Shown one piece after another: positions 1 to 7,622 of a stretch of 64,000 nt of DNA. Source of the DNA: Halomonas saccharevitans (lineage in GTDB: Bacteria > Pseudomonadota > Gammaproteobacteria > Pseudomonadales > Halomonadaceae); contig NZ_FPAQ01000002.1 of NCBI RefSeq assembly GCF_900116405.1, positions 1 through 64,000 on the forward strand. The letters are read 5' to 3'. The notes under the pieces were generated by a model, which made no database searches, was not told where the DNA came from, and saw only the letters and a list, made by a program, of their open reading frames with translations. The position numbers and the translations under genes are program-made. Every line of letters starts with the position of its first letter. Within the stretch, counting starts at the first letter, position 1.

Positions 1-360
1 ATCAGGGATGCCAGTTCACCAGCCAGGCCTTCACCGATGTCCTGGAGACTCATGGCGTGACCATCAGCATGGACGGCAAGGGTTGCTACCGGGACAACAT
101 TTTCGTGGAGCGACTCTGGCGCAGCGTGAAGTATGAATGCGTCTACCTGAAGGCCTTCAAGGATGGAGCGCACTTGAAGCAGGAGCTGGGCCGCTACTTC
201 ACCTGGTACAACCGGGATCGTCCCCACCAAGGACTGGACGATGCGACACCCGATGAGCTGTATTTCCCTCAACCACTGAACAAGGCGGCCTGACGCTGAT
301 AATGACCCGATCCGAGCTTAGATGACCTGTCAGGTGGTCCGAAGGATGGGGTCCACTTCA
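1..360 (+). mobile_element. 3' end of an IS3-family insertion sequence (truncated by the window edge)
   Basis: The segment carries the end of an IS3-type transposase reading frame. About 65 nt after its stop comes a terminal-repeat-like end, GGGGTCCACTTCA at 348-360, whose reverse complement TGAAGTGGACCCC is the kind of tip expected for IS3 elements. The left end lies outside the window, so length, target duplication and completeness cannot be judged. The next 200 bp carry no gene before the copper cluster starts. Confidence 0.75.
3..293 (+). CDS. IS3-family transposase OrfB, C-terminal part (partial)
   Basis: The frame is open from the first bases of the window, so the start is missing. It reads QGCQFTSQAF near position 3, the region around the second catalytic Asp of the DDE integrase fold. 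It continues through DNIFVERLWRSVKYE, which holds the catalytic Glu, and ends with the typical YNRDRPHQGL segment. About 96 residues are visible, roughly the last third of a normal OrfB. It would catalyse excision and integration of the element. I cannot tell whether the intact element is active. Confidence 0.85.
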   Translation, partial: QGCQFTSQAFTDVLETHGVTISMDGKGCYRDNIFVERLWRSVKYECVYLKAFKDGAHLKQELGRYFTWYNRDRPHQGLDDATPDELYFPQPLNKAA

Positions 361-414
361 GTGCGTATGGTAGGAACGAGGCCTTCCCCGATGGGAAGAC
401 ACTGGCAACTATCA

Positions 415-447
415 TTATGAGCTTACAACCGTTATGAGCTTACAACC
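415..447. repeat. 17-bp tandem duplication upstream of the copper cluster
   Basis: TTATGAGCTTACAACC occurs at 415-430 and again at 432-447, one base apart. It lies between the IS3 end and the cupredoxin promoter region. It may be a remnant of insertion or deletion at the IS boundary, or an operator. Nothing in the sequence decides between these. Confidence 0.6.
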
Positions 448-500
448 CTTGGGTGGCCCCTAGGTCAAGCGTCCCGCCAGAGCGTGATGCCGAGGCCCGG

Positions 501-517
501 TTTCAGTCTCGTTTCAG
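501..517 (+). promoter_or_regulatory. Direct repeat TTTCAG-N5-TTTCAG, candidate response-regulator site
   Basis: Two TTTCAG hexamers start at 501 and 512, one helical turn (11 bp) apart, about 50 bp before the cupredoxin gene. OmpR/PhoB-type regulators bind direct repeats with this spacing. An OmpR-type regulator is encoded two genes downstream, and related TTCAGC repeats precede the multicopper oxidase at 3074-3103. Binding is inferred. Confidence 0.4.
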
Positions 518-568
518 GTTGCTAGGGTACAAAGGACACTCCCCGATACGACGCGAGAGGTACCCGCG

Positions 569-1060
569 ATGCGCAAGACGCTACTGGCCCTGACCCTGGG
601 GCTTGTCACCAGCACCGCCTTCGCCGCCGGCGAGCACGGTGGTTCCCATGCGCCGGCCGGCGACGCCGAGGTCGACCGCACCATCCGCCTCGAGGCGGGC
701 GACATGTGGTTCGATGCCGAATCGCTGAACGTTGAACCTGGCCACACGATTCGCTTCGAGATCACCAACACCGGTCATCTAGCCCACGAGTTCGTGATCG
801 GCGACGCCCAGGCCCAGGAGGCTCACCGGGAAATGATGCAGCAGATGAGCGGCGGTCATGGCGGTCATGGCGATCATGGCGGCCACGACATGGCCGAGGG
901 GCAGCACGGCGGCCAGATGCCTGCCGTGAACCTGGCACCGGGAGAGCGCGCCACACTCGTCTGGACCGCTCCGAAGAATGTGGATAGCCTCGAATACGCC
1001 TGCAACATTCCCGGGCATTACGAATCGGGTATGTCGGGCAACATCGATCTTCAGGGGTGA
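569..1060 (+). CDS. Secreted cupredoxin-domain copper protein with a His-rich linker
   Basis: This 163-residue protein starts with a clear Sec signal peptide (hydrophobic run LLALTLGLVTSTAFA, cleavage near residue 20). The rest is a plastocyanin-like cupredoxin domain. Copper-ligand motifs are visible: HLAHEFVIGD with the first His, and YACNIPGHYESGM near the C-terminus with the Cys-His-Met set. Between them lies a loop rich in HGG repeats (about residues 95-115) that could bind more metal. It probably buffers or shuttles periplasmic copper. It stands 10 bp before a two-component operon and heads the copper island, so it may be cotranscribed with it. The exact family name is uncertain. Confidence 0.85.
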   Translation: MRKTLLALTLGLVTSTAFAAGEHGGSHAPAGDAEVDRTIRLEAGDMWFDAESLNVEPGHTIRFEITNTGHLAHEFVIGDAQAQEAHREMMQQMSGGHGGHGDHGGHDMAEGQHGGQMPAVNLAPGERATLVWTAPKNVDSLEYACNIPGHYESGMSGNIDLQG

Positions 1061-1070
1061 TGCGCCGTCA

Positions 1071-1736
1071 ATGAAACTGTTGCTTCTCGAAGATGACGAC
1101 CTGCTGGCCGAGAGCCTGGTCGATTGCCTCAAGGACAACGGTTATCGCACGGACCTGGCCACGTCGTTGCACGTGGCCAGGTCGCTCATGGCCACCGAGC
1201 ACTATGAGCTGGCGATCCTCGATCTCGGCCTGCCGGACGGCTCGGGACTGGAGCTTCTGAAGCAGTGGCGCCGGGCCGGCCATGACCTGCCGGTGCTGAT
1301 CCTCACCGCGCGCGACACCTGGGAAGACAAGGTGGTCGGGCTCGAGGGCGGTGCCGACGACTACCTGACCAAGCCCTTCCACGACGCCGAGCTCATCGCC
1401 CGGATCATGGCGCTCTTGCGCCGCAAGTCCGGGCGCCTGTCCCAGGCGCTTTCGCAGGGCGGCGTCTCGCTGGACGAGGCGAACCGCTGCGTGCGCCTCG
1501 ATGGTGGCCCCTGGCACTCGCTCACCGGCACCGAGTTCCTGCTGTTGCGCTACTTCATGCACCATCCCGGACGCGTGCTCTCCAAGGATCAGCTGCTCCA
1601 TCAGCTCTATGCCCTGGAGCAGGACGCCGCGGCGCCCAACCTCATCGAGGTCTACATCGCGCGGCTGCGGCGCTACCTGGGCAAGGCGATCATCCAGACC
1701 CGGCGCGGCCAGGGCTATGTCTTCGTTGCGCGTTGA
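1071..1736 (+). CDS. OmpR/PhoB-family response regulator, probably copper-responsive
   Basis: The 221-residue protein has a receiver domain (about residues 1-115) with the acidic pocket EDDD, phospho-acceptor D51 in ILDLGLPDGSG and the conserved Lys of LTKPF (K101). A winged-helix DNA-binding domain follows, ending in RRGQGYVF. I chose ATG 1071 because MKLLLLEDDD is the family's usual N-terminus; an upstream in-frame ATG would add 31 residues overlapping the cupredoxin gene. The sensor kinase gene overlaps its 3' end by 20 nt, showing tight coupling. Placement between a cupredoxin and copAB suggests copper sensing of the CusR/CopR kind, but the sequence is also similar to QseB/PmrA-type regulators. 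Confidence 0.88.
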   Translation: MKLLLLEDDDLLAESLVDCLKDNGYRTDLATSLHVARSLMATEHYELAILDLGLPDGSGLELLKQWRRAGHDLPVLILTARDTWEDKVVGLEGGADDYLTKPFHDAELIARIMALLRRKSGRLSQALSQGGVSLDEANRCVRLDGGPWHSLTGTEFLLLRYFMHHPGRVLSKDQLLHQLYALEQDAAAPNLIEVYIARLRRYLGKAIIQTRRGQGYVFVAR

Positions 1737-3051
1737 TCGGCGCAGCCTGCGTGTCAGGCTGCTGGCCTGGCTGTCGGGCATCGCCTTGGTGGTCACCGGG
1801 ATGACCTGGCTGCTGCACGGCATCCTGCTCAACGATCTGGCCCGTGACTTCCTCGGCGCGCGCCTGGAGCGCGAGGCCGCCCATGCCATCGAGCAGCTGC
1901 GCCGCGATGATCGCGTCTCTGCCGGCGTGCTGGAGTCGGCCAGTCGCGGCTTCCAGGTCTTCCATCATCTCTACGTGCTGCGCCTCGGTGACGACCTCTC
2001 GGCCTCCGACCCGCGCTGGCAGGTGGCGCTGCAACCGCTGCTCGAGGCGTCCCGGGATGCCCTGACGGAGGTGCGGGAAGATGGGCAGCACCTGCTGGTC
2101 TTTCGGCAGGCGTTCGTCCTCAACGGCGAGCGTGGCGTGCTGCTGATCGGCGAGGACTTCTCGCAGGTCGAGGCGGGGCTCCATCGGCTGCACGGGTGGG
2201 TCGGCGGCATCGCCGCGGCGGTATTGGTGATGCTGGTGGCGCTGAACCTGCTGGCCGTCAACCGCGGGTTGATTCCCCTCTCTCGGCTGCGCGACCAGCT
2301 GGGGGAGCTGCGCCGCGGCGAGCGTGAGCGGCTCTCCCCGGACGTGCCCTCCGAACTGGACGGCCTGGTCGTCCAGCTCAACCACTTCATGGACGAGATC
2401 GACGCCCGCCTGCAGCGCTCCCGCGACTCGGTGGCCAACCTCTCCCACGCGCTCAAGACGCCGCTGGCGGCGGTCACGCAGGTGCTGCGCGGCAACCGCC
2501 CCATCGACGCGACGCGTCGGCGGCGGCTGCTGGAGCGGCTCGACGCGGTGCATGCCCAGCTGGATGCCGAGCTGCGCCGCTCGCGCATCGCCGGCCCCCA
2601 TGCCGGGCGCATGACCGAGCTCAGTCGCGACAGCGAGCGGCTGATCGAGATGTTCCGTTCCCTCTACCCCGACAAGCGCTTCACGCTGAGCCTGCCCGCG
2701 CAGCGCGACCTGCGGGTCGCGATCGACTCCCAGGATCTCTCCGAGATGCTCGGCATCGTGCTGGATAACGCCGGCAAGTGGGCCACCCGCGAGGTTCACT
2801 GCCGGCTGCGCCTCGAGCAGGGCCTCACCATCCTCATCGAGGACGACGGGCCGGGAGTGGCCGAGGCGGACATGGCGCGCCTGGGCCAGCGCGGCACCCG
2901 CCTGGACGAGCGCCGCCCCGGCTACGGGCTGGGGCTGGCGATCCTGCACCAGCTGCTGACCCGCTACGCGGGGCGGGTCGACTTCGCGCCGAGCCCTCTG
3001 GGCGGATTGCGGGTGGAAATCACGGTGCCGGTCGGCGCAAGCCTGGCCTGA
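1717..3051 (+). CDS. Membrane sensor histidine kinase, partner of the preceding regulator
   Basis: The protein is 444 residues from ATG 1717, which lies inside the end of the regulator gene. A first membrane helix (about residues 14-36) is followed by a periplasmic sensor of about 110 residues and a second helix (GGIAAAVLVMLVALNLLAVN). A HAMP-like linker comes next. The dimerisation domain contains NLSHALKTPLA with H244. The ATPase domain shows the N box (DNAGKWA), G1 (EDDGPGV) and G2 (GYGLGLAI). It should phosphorylate the regulator on a periplasmic signal. The ligand cannot be read from the sequence; copper is inferred from context. Confidence 0.9.
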   Translation: MSSLRVDRRSLRVRLLAWLSGIALVVTGMTWLLHGILLNDLARDFLGARLEREAAHAIEQLRRDDRVSAGVLESASRGFQVFHHLYVLRLGDDLSASDPRWQVALQPLLEASRDALTEVREDGQHLLVFRQAFVLNGERGVLLIGEDFSQVEAGLHRLHGWVGGIAAAVLVMLVALNLLAVNRGLIPLSRLRDQLGELRRGERERLSPDVPSELDGLVVQLNHFMDEIDARLQRSRDSVANLSHALKTPLAAVTQVLRGNRPIDATRRRRLLERLDAVHAQLDAELRRSRIAGPHAGRMTELSRDSERLIEMFRSLYPDKRFTLSLPAQRDLRVAIDSQDLSEMLGIVLDNAGKWATREVHCRLRLEQGLTILIEDDGPGVAEADMARLGQRGTRLDERRPGYGLGLAILHQLLTRYAGRVDFAPSPLGGLRVEITVPVGASLA

Positions 3052-3073
3052 GCCGCAGGGTCAGCGGCGAGAG

Positions 3074-3103
3074 TTCAGCGGCAAGATTCAGCGCTGATTC
3101 AGC
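3074..3103 (+). promoter_or_regulatory. Triple TTCAGC repeat upstream of the multicopper oxidase
   Basis: TTCAGC occurs at 3074-3079, 3087-3092 and 3098-3103, with start spacings of 13 and 11 bp. It lies between the kinase gene and copA, about 50 bp before the copA start. The last two copies have the one-turn spacing seen in the TTTCAG pair at 501-517. A common operator for the locally encoded regulator is the simplest reading, but this is inference. Confidence 0.4.
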
Positions 3104-3148
3104 TTGGCCCGTCAGGATGGCGCGATCAGTCATCGACGGGAGTCACCC

Positions 3149-4858
3149 ATGCCAGGTTCCGGAGTCATCCATCACCCGCTGACGCGTCGGCAGATCCTCA
3201 AGGGCGGCGCGGCGCTGGGCCTGGGCTCGGCCGCCGCCCTGGGCGTGCGCCCCGGCTGGGCCGATCCCTGGGGGCGCACCAGCGTCTATGCAAAGGGCGC
3301 CGAGGAGGGGCCCGAGGTGGCGCTGGCCATCCGCCGGGAAGCCCTGCCGATCGACGGCCAGTCGGCCCGGCCGATGACGATCAACGGCACCAGTCCCGGA
3401 CCGCTGATTCGTCTGAAGGAGGGCCAGGAGGCGGTGCTCAAGGTCACCAACCTGCTCGATGAGCCGACGTCCATCCACTGGCACGGCCTGATCCTGCCGC
3501 CCGGCATGGACGGCGTGCCGGGGGTGAGCTTCGCCGGCATCGCCCCCGGCGAGACCTTCACCTACCGTTTCCCGGTGCGCCAGAACGGCACCTACTGGTA
3601 TCACAGCCACTCCGGCCTGCAGGAGCAGCTGGGCCACGCCGGCCCGTTGATCATCGATGCCGCCGAGCGAGAGCCGTTCCGCTACGACCGCGAGCACGTG
3701 CTGCTGCTCACCGACTGGACCTTCGAGGATCCGATGTCGGTCTTTCGCAACCTCAAGACCGCCGAGGGCTACTACAACGCCAAGGAGCGCACCGTCGCCG
3801 ACTTCTTCGCCGACGTGCGCGAGAAGGGCTTCGCCGCCACCGCCGAGATGCGCAGCATGTGGGCGAAGATGCGCATGAGCTCCCGCGATATCGCCGACGT
3901 CACCGGCAGCACCTACAGCTACCTGCTCAACGGCCACGCTCCACAGGAGAACTGGACGGCGCTGTTCAAGCGCGGCGAGCGCGTCCGCCTGCGGGTGATC
4001 AACGGCTCGGCGATGTCCTACTTCGACGTGCGCATCCCGGGGCTCAAGATGACCGTGGTGGCGGCCGACGGCCAGCCCGTGCAGCCGGTTCCCGTCGACG
4101 AGTTTCGCATCGCCGTGGCCGAGACCTATGACGTGCTGGTCGCCCCCGAGGACGACACGGCCTATACGATCTTCGCCGAATCCATGGATCGCAGCGGCTA
4201 CGCCCGCGCCACCCTGGCGCCCCGCGAGGGCATGAGCGCGGAGCTCCCCGAGCGTCGCGCCATCGCCGATCGCGGCATGGAGGCCATGGGCGCCCACGGC
4301 ATGGCGGGCATGGATCACGGGACCATGGCGGGCATGGCGGGTGAGCGCAGCCGGATGAGCGCCAACGGCATGCTGGCGGCAGGCACGGCGCAGCCGGGCT
4401 CGCGCTTTGGCCAGGCGGGCATCGGCATCACGCCGGGTGAGCGTCGCACGCTGGTCTATGGCGATCTCAAGGCTTTCACTCCCTGGCCGGATCGCCGTGC
4501 ACCTGCGCGTGAGCTGGAGCTGCACCTTACCGGCAACATGGAGCGCTATATCTGGTCCTTCGACGGCAAGACGTTCAGCGAGATGACAGGCCCCCTTCAC
4601 TTCCACCACGGCGAGCGCCTGCGCCTGATCCTGATCAACGATACCATGATGGAGCACCCGATCCATCTCCACGGCATGTGGATGGAGCTCGAGAACGGCC
4701 ACGGTGAGCTCATCCCTCGCAAGCACACCCTGAACGTCAAGCCCGGCGAGCGCGTCTCGGCGCTGATCACCGCCGATGCCGAGGGCAGCTGGGCCTTTCA
4801 CTGTCACCTGCTCTATCACATGAAGGCCGGCATGTTCCGAGTCGTCCAGGTCTCGTGA
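3149..4858 (+). CDS. copA: Periplasmic multicopper oxidase of the CopA/PcoA type
   Basis: The 569-residue product carries a Tat signal (TRRQILKGGAALGLG) and three cupredoxin domains. Copper-binding motifs are all present: HWHG (110-113), WYHSHSG (150-156), HPIHLHGMWMEL (from 503) and HCHLLYHMKAGM (from 551), giving type 1 and trinuclear sites. A Met/His-rich stretch (GAHGMAGMDHGTMAGMAG, around residue 390) is typical of copper-resistance oxidases. It would oxidise Cu+ to Cu2+ or sequester copper in the periplasm. I chose ATG 3149, after GGGAG, over an upstream in-frame ATG at 3104 because this gives a normal Tat leader. copB follows 37 nt later. Confidence 0.93.
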   Translation: MPGSGVIHHPLTRRQILKGGAALGLGSAAALGVRPGWADPWGRTSVYAKGAEEGPEVALAIRREALPIDGQSARPMTINGTSPGPLIRLKEGQEAVLKVTNLLDEPTSIHWHGLILPPGMDGVPGVSFAGIAPGETFTYRFPVRQNGTYWYHSHSGLQEQLGHAGPLIIDAAEREPFRYDREHVLLLTDWTFEDPMSVFRNLKTAEGYYNAKERTVADFFADVREKGFAATAEMRSMWAKMRMSSRDIADVTGSTYSYLLNGHAPQENWTALFKRGERVRLRVINGSAMSYFDVRIPGLKMTVVAADGQPVQPVPVDEFRIAVAETYDVLVAPEDDTAYTIFAESMDRSGYARATLAPREGMSAELPERRAIADRGMEAMGAHGMAGMDHGTMAGMAGERSRMSANGMLAAGTAQPGSRFGQAGIGITPGERRTLVYGDLKAFTPWPDRRAPARELELHLTGNMERYIWSFDGKTFSEMTGPLHFHHGERLRLILINDTMMEHPIHLHGMWMELENGHGELIPRKHTLNVKPGERVSALITADAEGSWAFHCHLLYHMKAGMFRVVQVS

Positions 4859-4895
4859 ACCCGCTCTCGTGAATCAGGTTTCGCAAGGAGAACGC

Positions 4896-5666
4896 ATGAA
4901 TACCAGAAACGTTGTGATCGGGATCAGCAGCGCCATGGCCCTGCTGGTGCTGCCCACCGCCCAGGCCGAGGATGGCTACGCGGCCCCCGCCGACTGGCCG
5001 CCCCCCATGGTCAAGCATCACCTGGGCATGGTGCTGATCGACCGGCTCGAGTATGCCCTGCCCGATGAGGGGCAGGAGGCGCTGGTGTGGGATCTCCAGG
5101 CCTGGTTCGGCGGCGACGTCAACCGGGTCTACCTCAAGTCGGAGGGCGAGAACGTCCAGGGCGACGGCGAGGACGCTGAATTCGAATCGCTGGAGCTGCT
5201 CTACAGCCGGCTGATTGCCGACTTCTGGGAGCTGCAGGGCGGCGTCGGCTATCAGGGCGGGGTGTTCTCGGACGACCATGCCGAGCGCGGCTATGGCGTG
5301 GTCGGCCTGCAGGGGGTGATGCCCTACGGCATCGAGACCGACGTGGTGCTGCGCCTCAGCGACGCTGGCGATGTCTCGGCAAGCATCGAGGGCGAGTACG
5401 ACCTGCGCCTGACCCAGCGCCTCAGCCTGCAGCCGCGCACCGAGATCGCCCTGGCCGGCAGCGAGGTCGAGACCTTCGGCGTGGGCGAGGGGCTCAATTC
5501 CGTGCGGGTCGGCATGCGACTTGGCTATGCGGTGACGCGCCGCATCACCCCCTATGTGGGGGCCTACTGGGAGAAGCAAGTCGGCGATACCGCCGACCTG
5601 TCCCGGGCCGGCGGCGATGCCACCGAGGACAGAGGCGTCGTGGCCGGGGTCAGGCTGCTGCTGTGA
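4896..5666 (+). CDS. copB: CopB-family outer-membrane copper resistance protein
   Basis: This 256-residue protein has a signal peptide (ISSAMALLVLPTAQA) and a mature part rich in alternating aromatic and charged segments typical of a beta-barrel. It ends DRGVVAGVRLLL, close to an outer-membrane barrel C-terminus. YAAPADWPPPMVKHH and the following MVLIDRLEYAL are characteristic of CopB/PcoB. ATG 4896 follows AAGGAG at 4885-4890. Unlike many CopB proteins it lacks a long Met/His-rich N-terminal region. It acts with CopA in periplasmic copper tolerance and is probably cotranscribed with it. Confidence 0.9.
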   Translation: MNTRNVVIGISSAMALLVLPTAQAEDGYAAPADWPPPMVKHHLGMVLIDRLEYALPDEGQEALVWDLQAWFGGDVNRVYLKSEGENVQGDGEDAEFESLELLYSRLIADFWELQGGVGYQGGVFSDDHAERGYGVVGLQGVMPYGIETDVVLRLSDAGDVSASIEGEYDLRLTQRLSLQPRTEIALAGSEVETFGVGEGLNSVRVGMRLGYAVTRRITPYVGAYWEKQVGDTADLSRAGGDATEDRGVVAGVRLLL

Positions 5667-5687
5667 CCGGCCTCGGCGAGCATCGCC

Positions 5688-5719
5688 TTGACCCTTGGGT
5701 CACACAAGGGTTCTAGTCT
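5688..5719 (+). promoter_or_regulatory. CueR/MerR-type promoter-operator
   Basis: A -35 element TTGACC (5688-5693) and a -10 element TAGTCT (5714-5719) are separated by 20 bp, longer than the sigma70 optimum. The spacer region holds a 7-7-7 dyad, ACCCTTG (5691-5697) and CAAGGGT (5705-5711). An overlong spacer centred on such a dyad is the hallmark of MerR-family activation, and this form resembles CueR sites. It points to the glutaredoxin/MauE-like gene. No merR-type gene is in the window, so the regulator must be encoded elsewhere. Confidence 0.7.
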
Positions 5720-5850
5720 GTAGGTAACGTGAGGGGCACCGCCGCGGCCATCGGCAAAAGGAGGGTGGCGGGCAATGGCCCGACGGCGCCATGGCCTTGA
5801 GCGTCCGGTCGCCCCGATCCGTTCTCGTTACCGCAAGGAGGTCGATGATC

Positions 5851-6624
5851 ATGAGCAGCACTACCTCGGCAGCGTCTTCGCAGCACGAGTCCGCTCGCCT
5901 CTACCGCATGAAGACGGACGAGCATCTGTGCCCGTTCGGCCTCAAGACCCTGGATCTGCTCGAGCGCAAGGGCTACCGGGTGGACGATCACACTCTCGGT
6001 TCGCGCGAGGCGATCGAGGCGTTCAAGGAAGAGGCCGGCGTCGACACCACGCCCCAGGTCTATATCGGCGATCGGCGCGTGGGGGGCTACGAGGAGCTGC
6101 GCGAGTATCTCGGCATGAGCGTGCCCGGCGAGAAGGAGATCAGCTATCAGCCGGTCATCGCCATCTTCGCGACCTCCCTGCTGATCGGCCTGGCGGTGAG
6201 CTGGACGGCCGGCGGTACCCTCGTCTCCGGGCGCATGCTGGAGTATGCGATCGCCGCCGCCATGACCCTGCTGGGGCTCCAGAAACTGCAGGACATCGAA
6301 AGCTTCAGCACCATGTTCCTCAACTACGACCTGCTCGCCCAGCGCCACGTCCGCTACGGCTACGTCTACCCCTTCGCCGAGACCCTCGCCGGTGTCCTGA
6401 TGCTGGCCGGCGCCTGGATCTGGCTGGCCGCGCCTCTGGCGTTGTTCATCGGCACGGTGGGCGTCGTCTCGGTCTTCAAGGCCGTCTATATCGATAAGCG
6501 CGAGCTGAAGTGTGCCTGTGTTGGCGGCAACAGCAATGTCCCCCTGGGCTTCGTGTCCCTGACCGAGAACCTGGTGATGATCTTCATGGGACTGTGGATG
6601 CCCTTGAAGCAGTTCATCCTGTGA
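5851..6624 (+). CDS. Glutaredoxin-domain protein fused to a MauE/DoxX-like membrane domain
   Basis: The first 90 residues read as a glutaredoxin: ARLYRMKTDEHLCPFG with a single catalytic Cys (C27 in CPFG, not CPYC), then TTPQVYIGDRRVGGYEEL, the TPxVFI and GG-binding region. About four membrane helices follow (residues 105-250), resembling MauE/DoxX redox membrane proteins. A CAC motif (C221, C223) lies in a loop between helices. ATG 5851 is preferred over 5845 because AAGGAGG at 5835-5841 is then properly spaced. With the CueR-like promoter upstream, a role in thiol or copper redox handling at the membrane is likely. The substrate is unknown. Confidence 0.8.
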   Translation: MSSTTSAASSQHESARLYRMKTDEHLCPFGLKTLDLLERKGYRVDDHTLGSREAIEAFKEEAGVDTTPQVYIGDRRVGGYEELREYLGMSVPGEKEISYQPVIAIFATSLLIGLAVSWTAGGTLVSGRMLEYAIAAAMTLLGLQKLQDIESFSTMFLNYDLLAQRHVRYGYVYPFAETLAGVLMLAGAWIWLAAPLALFIGTVGVVSVFKAVYIDKRELKCACVGGNSNVPLGFVSLTENLVMIFMGLWMPLKQFIL

Positions 6625-6812
6625 TGAGAAGCAGGCAGGGATGATCGAATTCACGGGCGACCGGCCATCGACTGACCCTCTATCCGGCGCTACCGCTGCC
6701 GTTACTGGTCGCCTGTCCCTGATGCATCGGCTCATGCGCCGGTGTCATGGCGGGCACGGCGATGGCAGCGGTAGTGATCAACCCTGAGACTTCTGCTGAC
6801 GAGAGGTTAATC

Positions 6813-7151
6813 ATGTCGAAGAGAGAGCATCGCCTGGGTGTTTCGGAGGCCACGCTGGTCACGCGGACGTTGAAGCTGAAGCCACACGAGTCATGGCGTA
6901 TGGAGGCCGCCATTGCCCAAGTCGATAATCTATTTGGAATGGATAAGGCATTCTATGATGACGAGCTCAGTCAGCTCCGCCTTGCCTACGATGCCCAGCG
7001 GCTATGCATCGATGATGTCGAGAAGGTTCTTGAGCGGCACGGTGTCGATATCAGTTCAGGAAGATGGAACCGGATCAAGGAAGAATACTATCGCTTCGTC
7101 GATCAGAATGTGAAGGATAACGCCAAGCAGAAACCCTGGAGCTGCCATTGA
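6813..7151 (+). CDS. Small cytoplasmic HMA-like protein lacking the CxxC metal site
   Basis: The product is 112 residues. Residues 10-75 can be laid out as beta-alpha-beta-beta-alpha-beta (VTRTLKL, MEAAIAQVDNLFG, AFYDDELSQ, LRLAYDAQR, DDVEKVLERHG, VDI), the heavy-metal-associated fold. The usual GMxCxxC loop is replaced by KPHESW, and the only Cys residues are one in the second helix and one in the C-terminal tail PWSCH. GAGAGG at 6801-6806 supports ATG 6813. Its place between copper genes suggests a metal-linked role, but with no canonical ligand pair it may be a regulator or scaffold. This fold assignment is my reading by eye. Confidence 0.6.
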   Translation: MSKREHRLGVSEATLVTRTLKLKPHESWRMEAAIAQVDNLFGMDKAFYDDELSQLRLAYDAQRLCIDDVEKVLERHGVDISSGRWNRIKEEYYRFVDQNVKDNAKQKPWSCH

Positions 7152-7352
7152 GAAGTGCTGGAGGTGCCCTTCAGGAAAAGGGCTGCATGACACGCTTTCC
7201 TGGCCTCCAACCACTGCTGCCGTCACCGGAATTTCAGGTGGTGACGTCCACCCTCCGGCCGAACCTGTTCCGGGAGATCCTGTCGCGGCCCTGTGCGGCC
7301 ATGTCCTGAGGAAGTGCGCGGTTCCATTATCCTGTGACGAGATGAGGTGTGA

Positions 7353-7622
7353 ATGGATAGATCGCCCGAGTATCAGGAGAACAGCCTCTCGCTCATCGGG
7401 GCCATCGCGCTGGGGACGGGGGTGATGATCGGTGCCGGCATCTTCGCCCTGACGGGCCAGATGGCGGAGATGACGGGGAAGTTGTTTCCCCTGGCCTTCT
7501 TGTCGGCGGCGTTCGTCGTCGCCTTCAGCGCCTACTCCTATGTCAAGTTGTCCAATGCCTATCCGTCAGCTGGTGGCATCGGCATGTACCTCCACAAGGC
7601 GTACGGGGCAACACTGCCGACC
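7353..7622 (+). pseudogene. APC-family amino acid permease, 5' part (split by IS30 element)
   Basis: The first 90 codons encode the start of an APC-superfamily transporter (SLIGAIALGTGVMIGAGIFAL, the substrate-binding first helix, then a second helix). The frame runs into the IS30 element after codon ACC at 7620-7622 and would end after ten foreign residues. The other part resumes at 8837. Joining 7622 to 8837 restores one continuous reading frame (LPT then AFHALLMYF), so the gene was intact before insertion. GAGGTG lies just upstream of ATG 7353. Substrate unknown. Confidence 0.88.

Noticed and set aside
978-1070. Upstream start for the response regulator
   Set aside because: It overlaps the cupredoxin gene, and the receiver domain begins at MKLLLLEDDD (1071).
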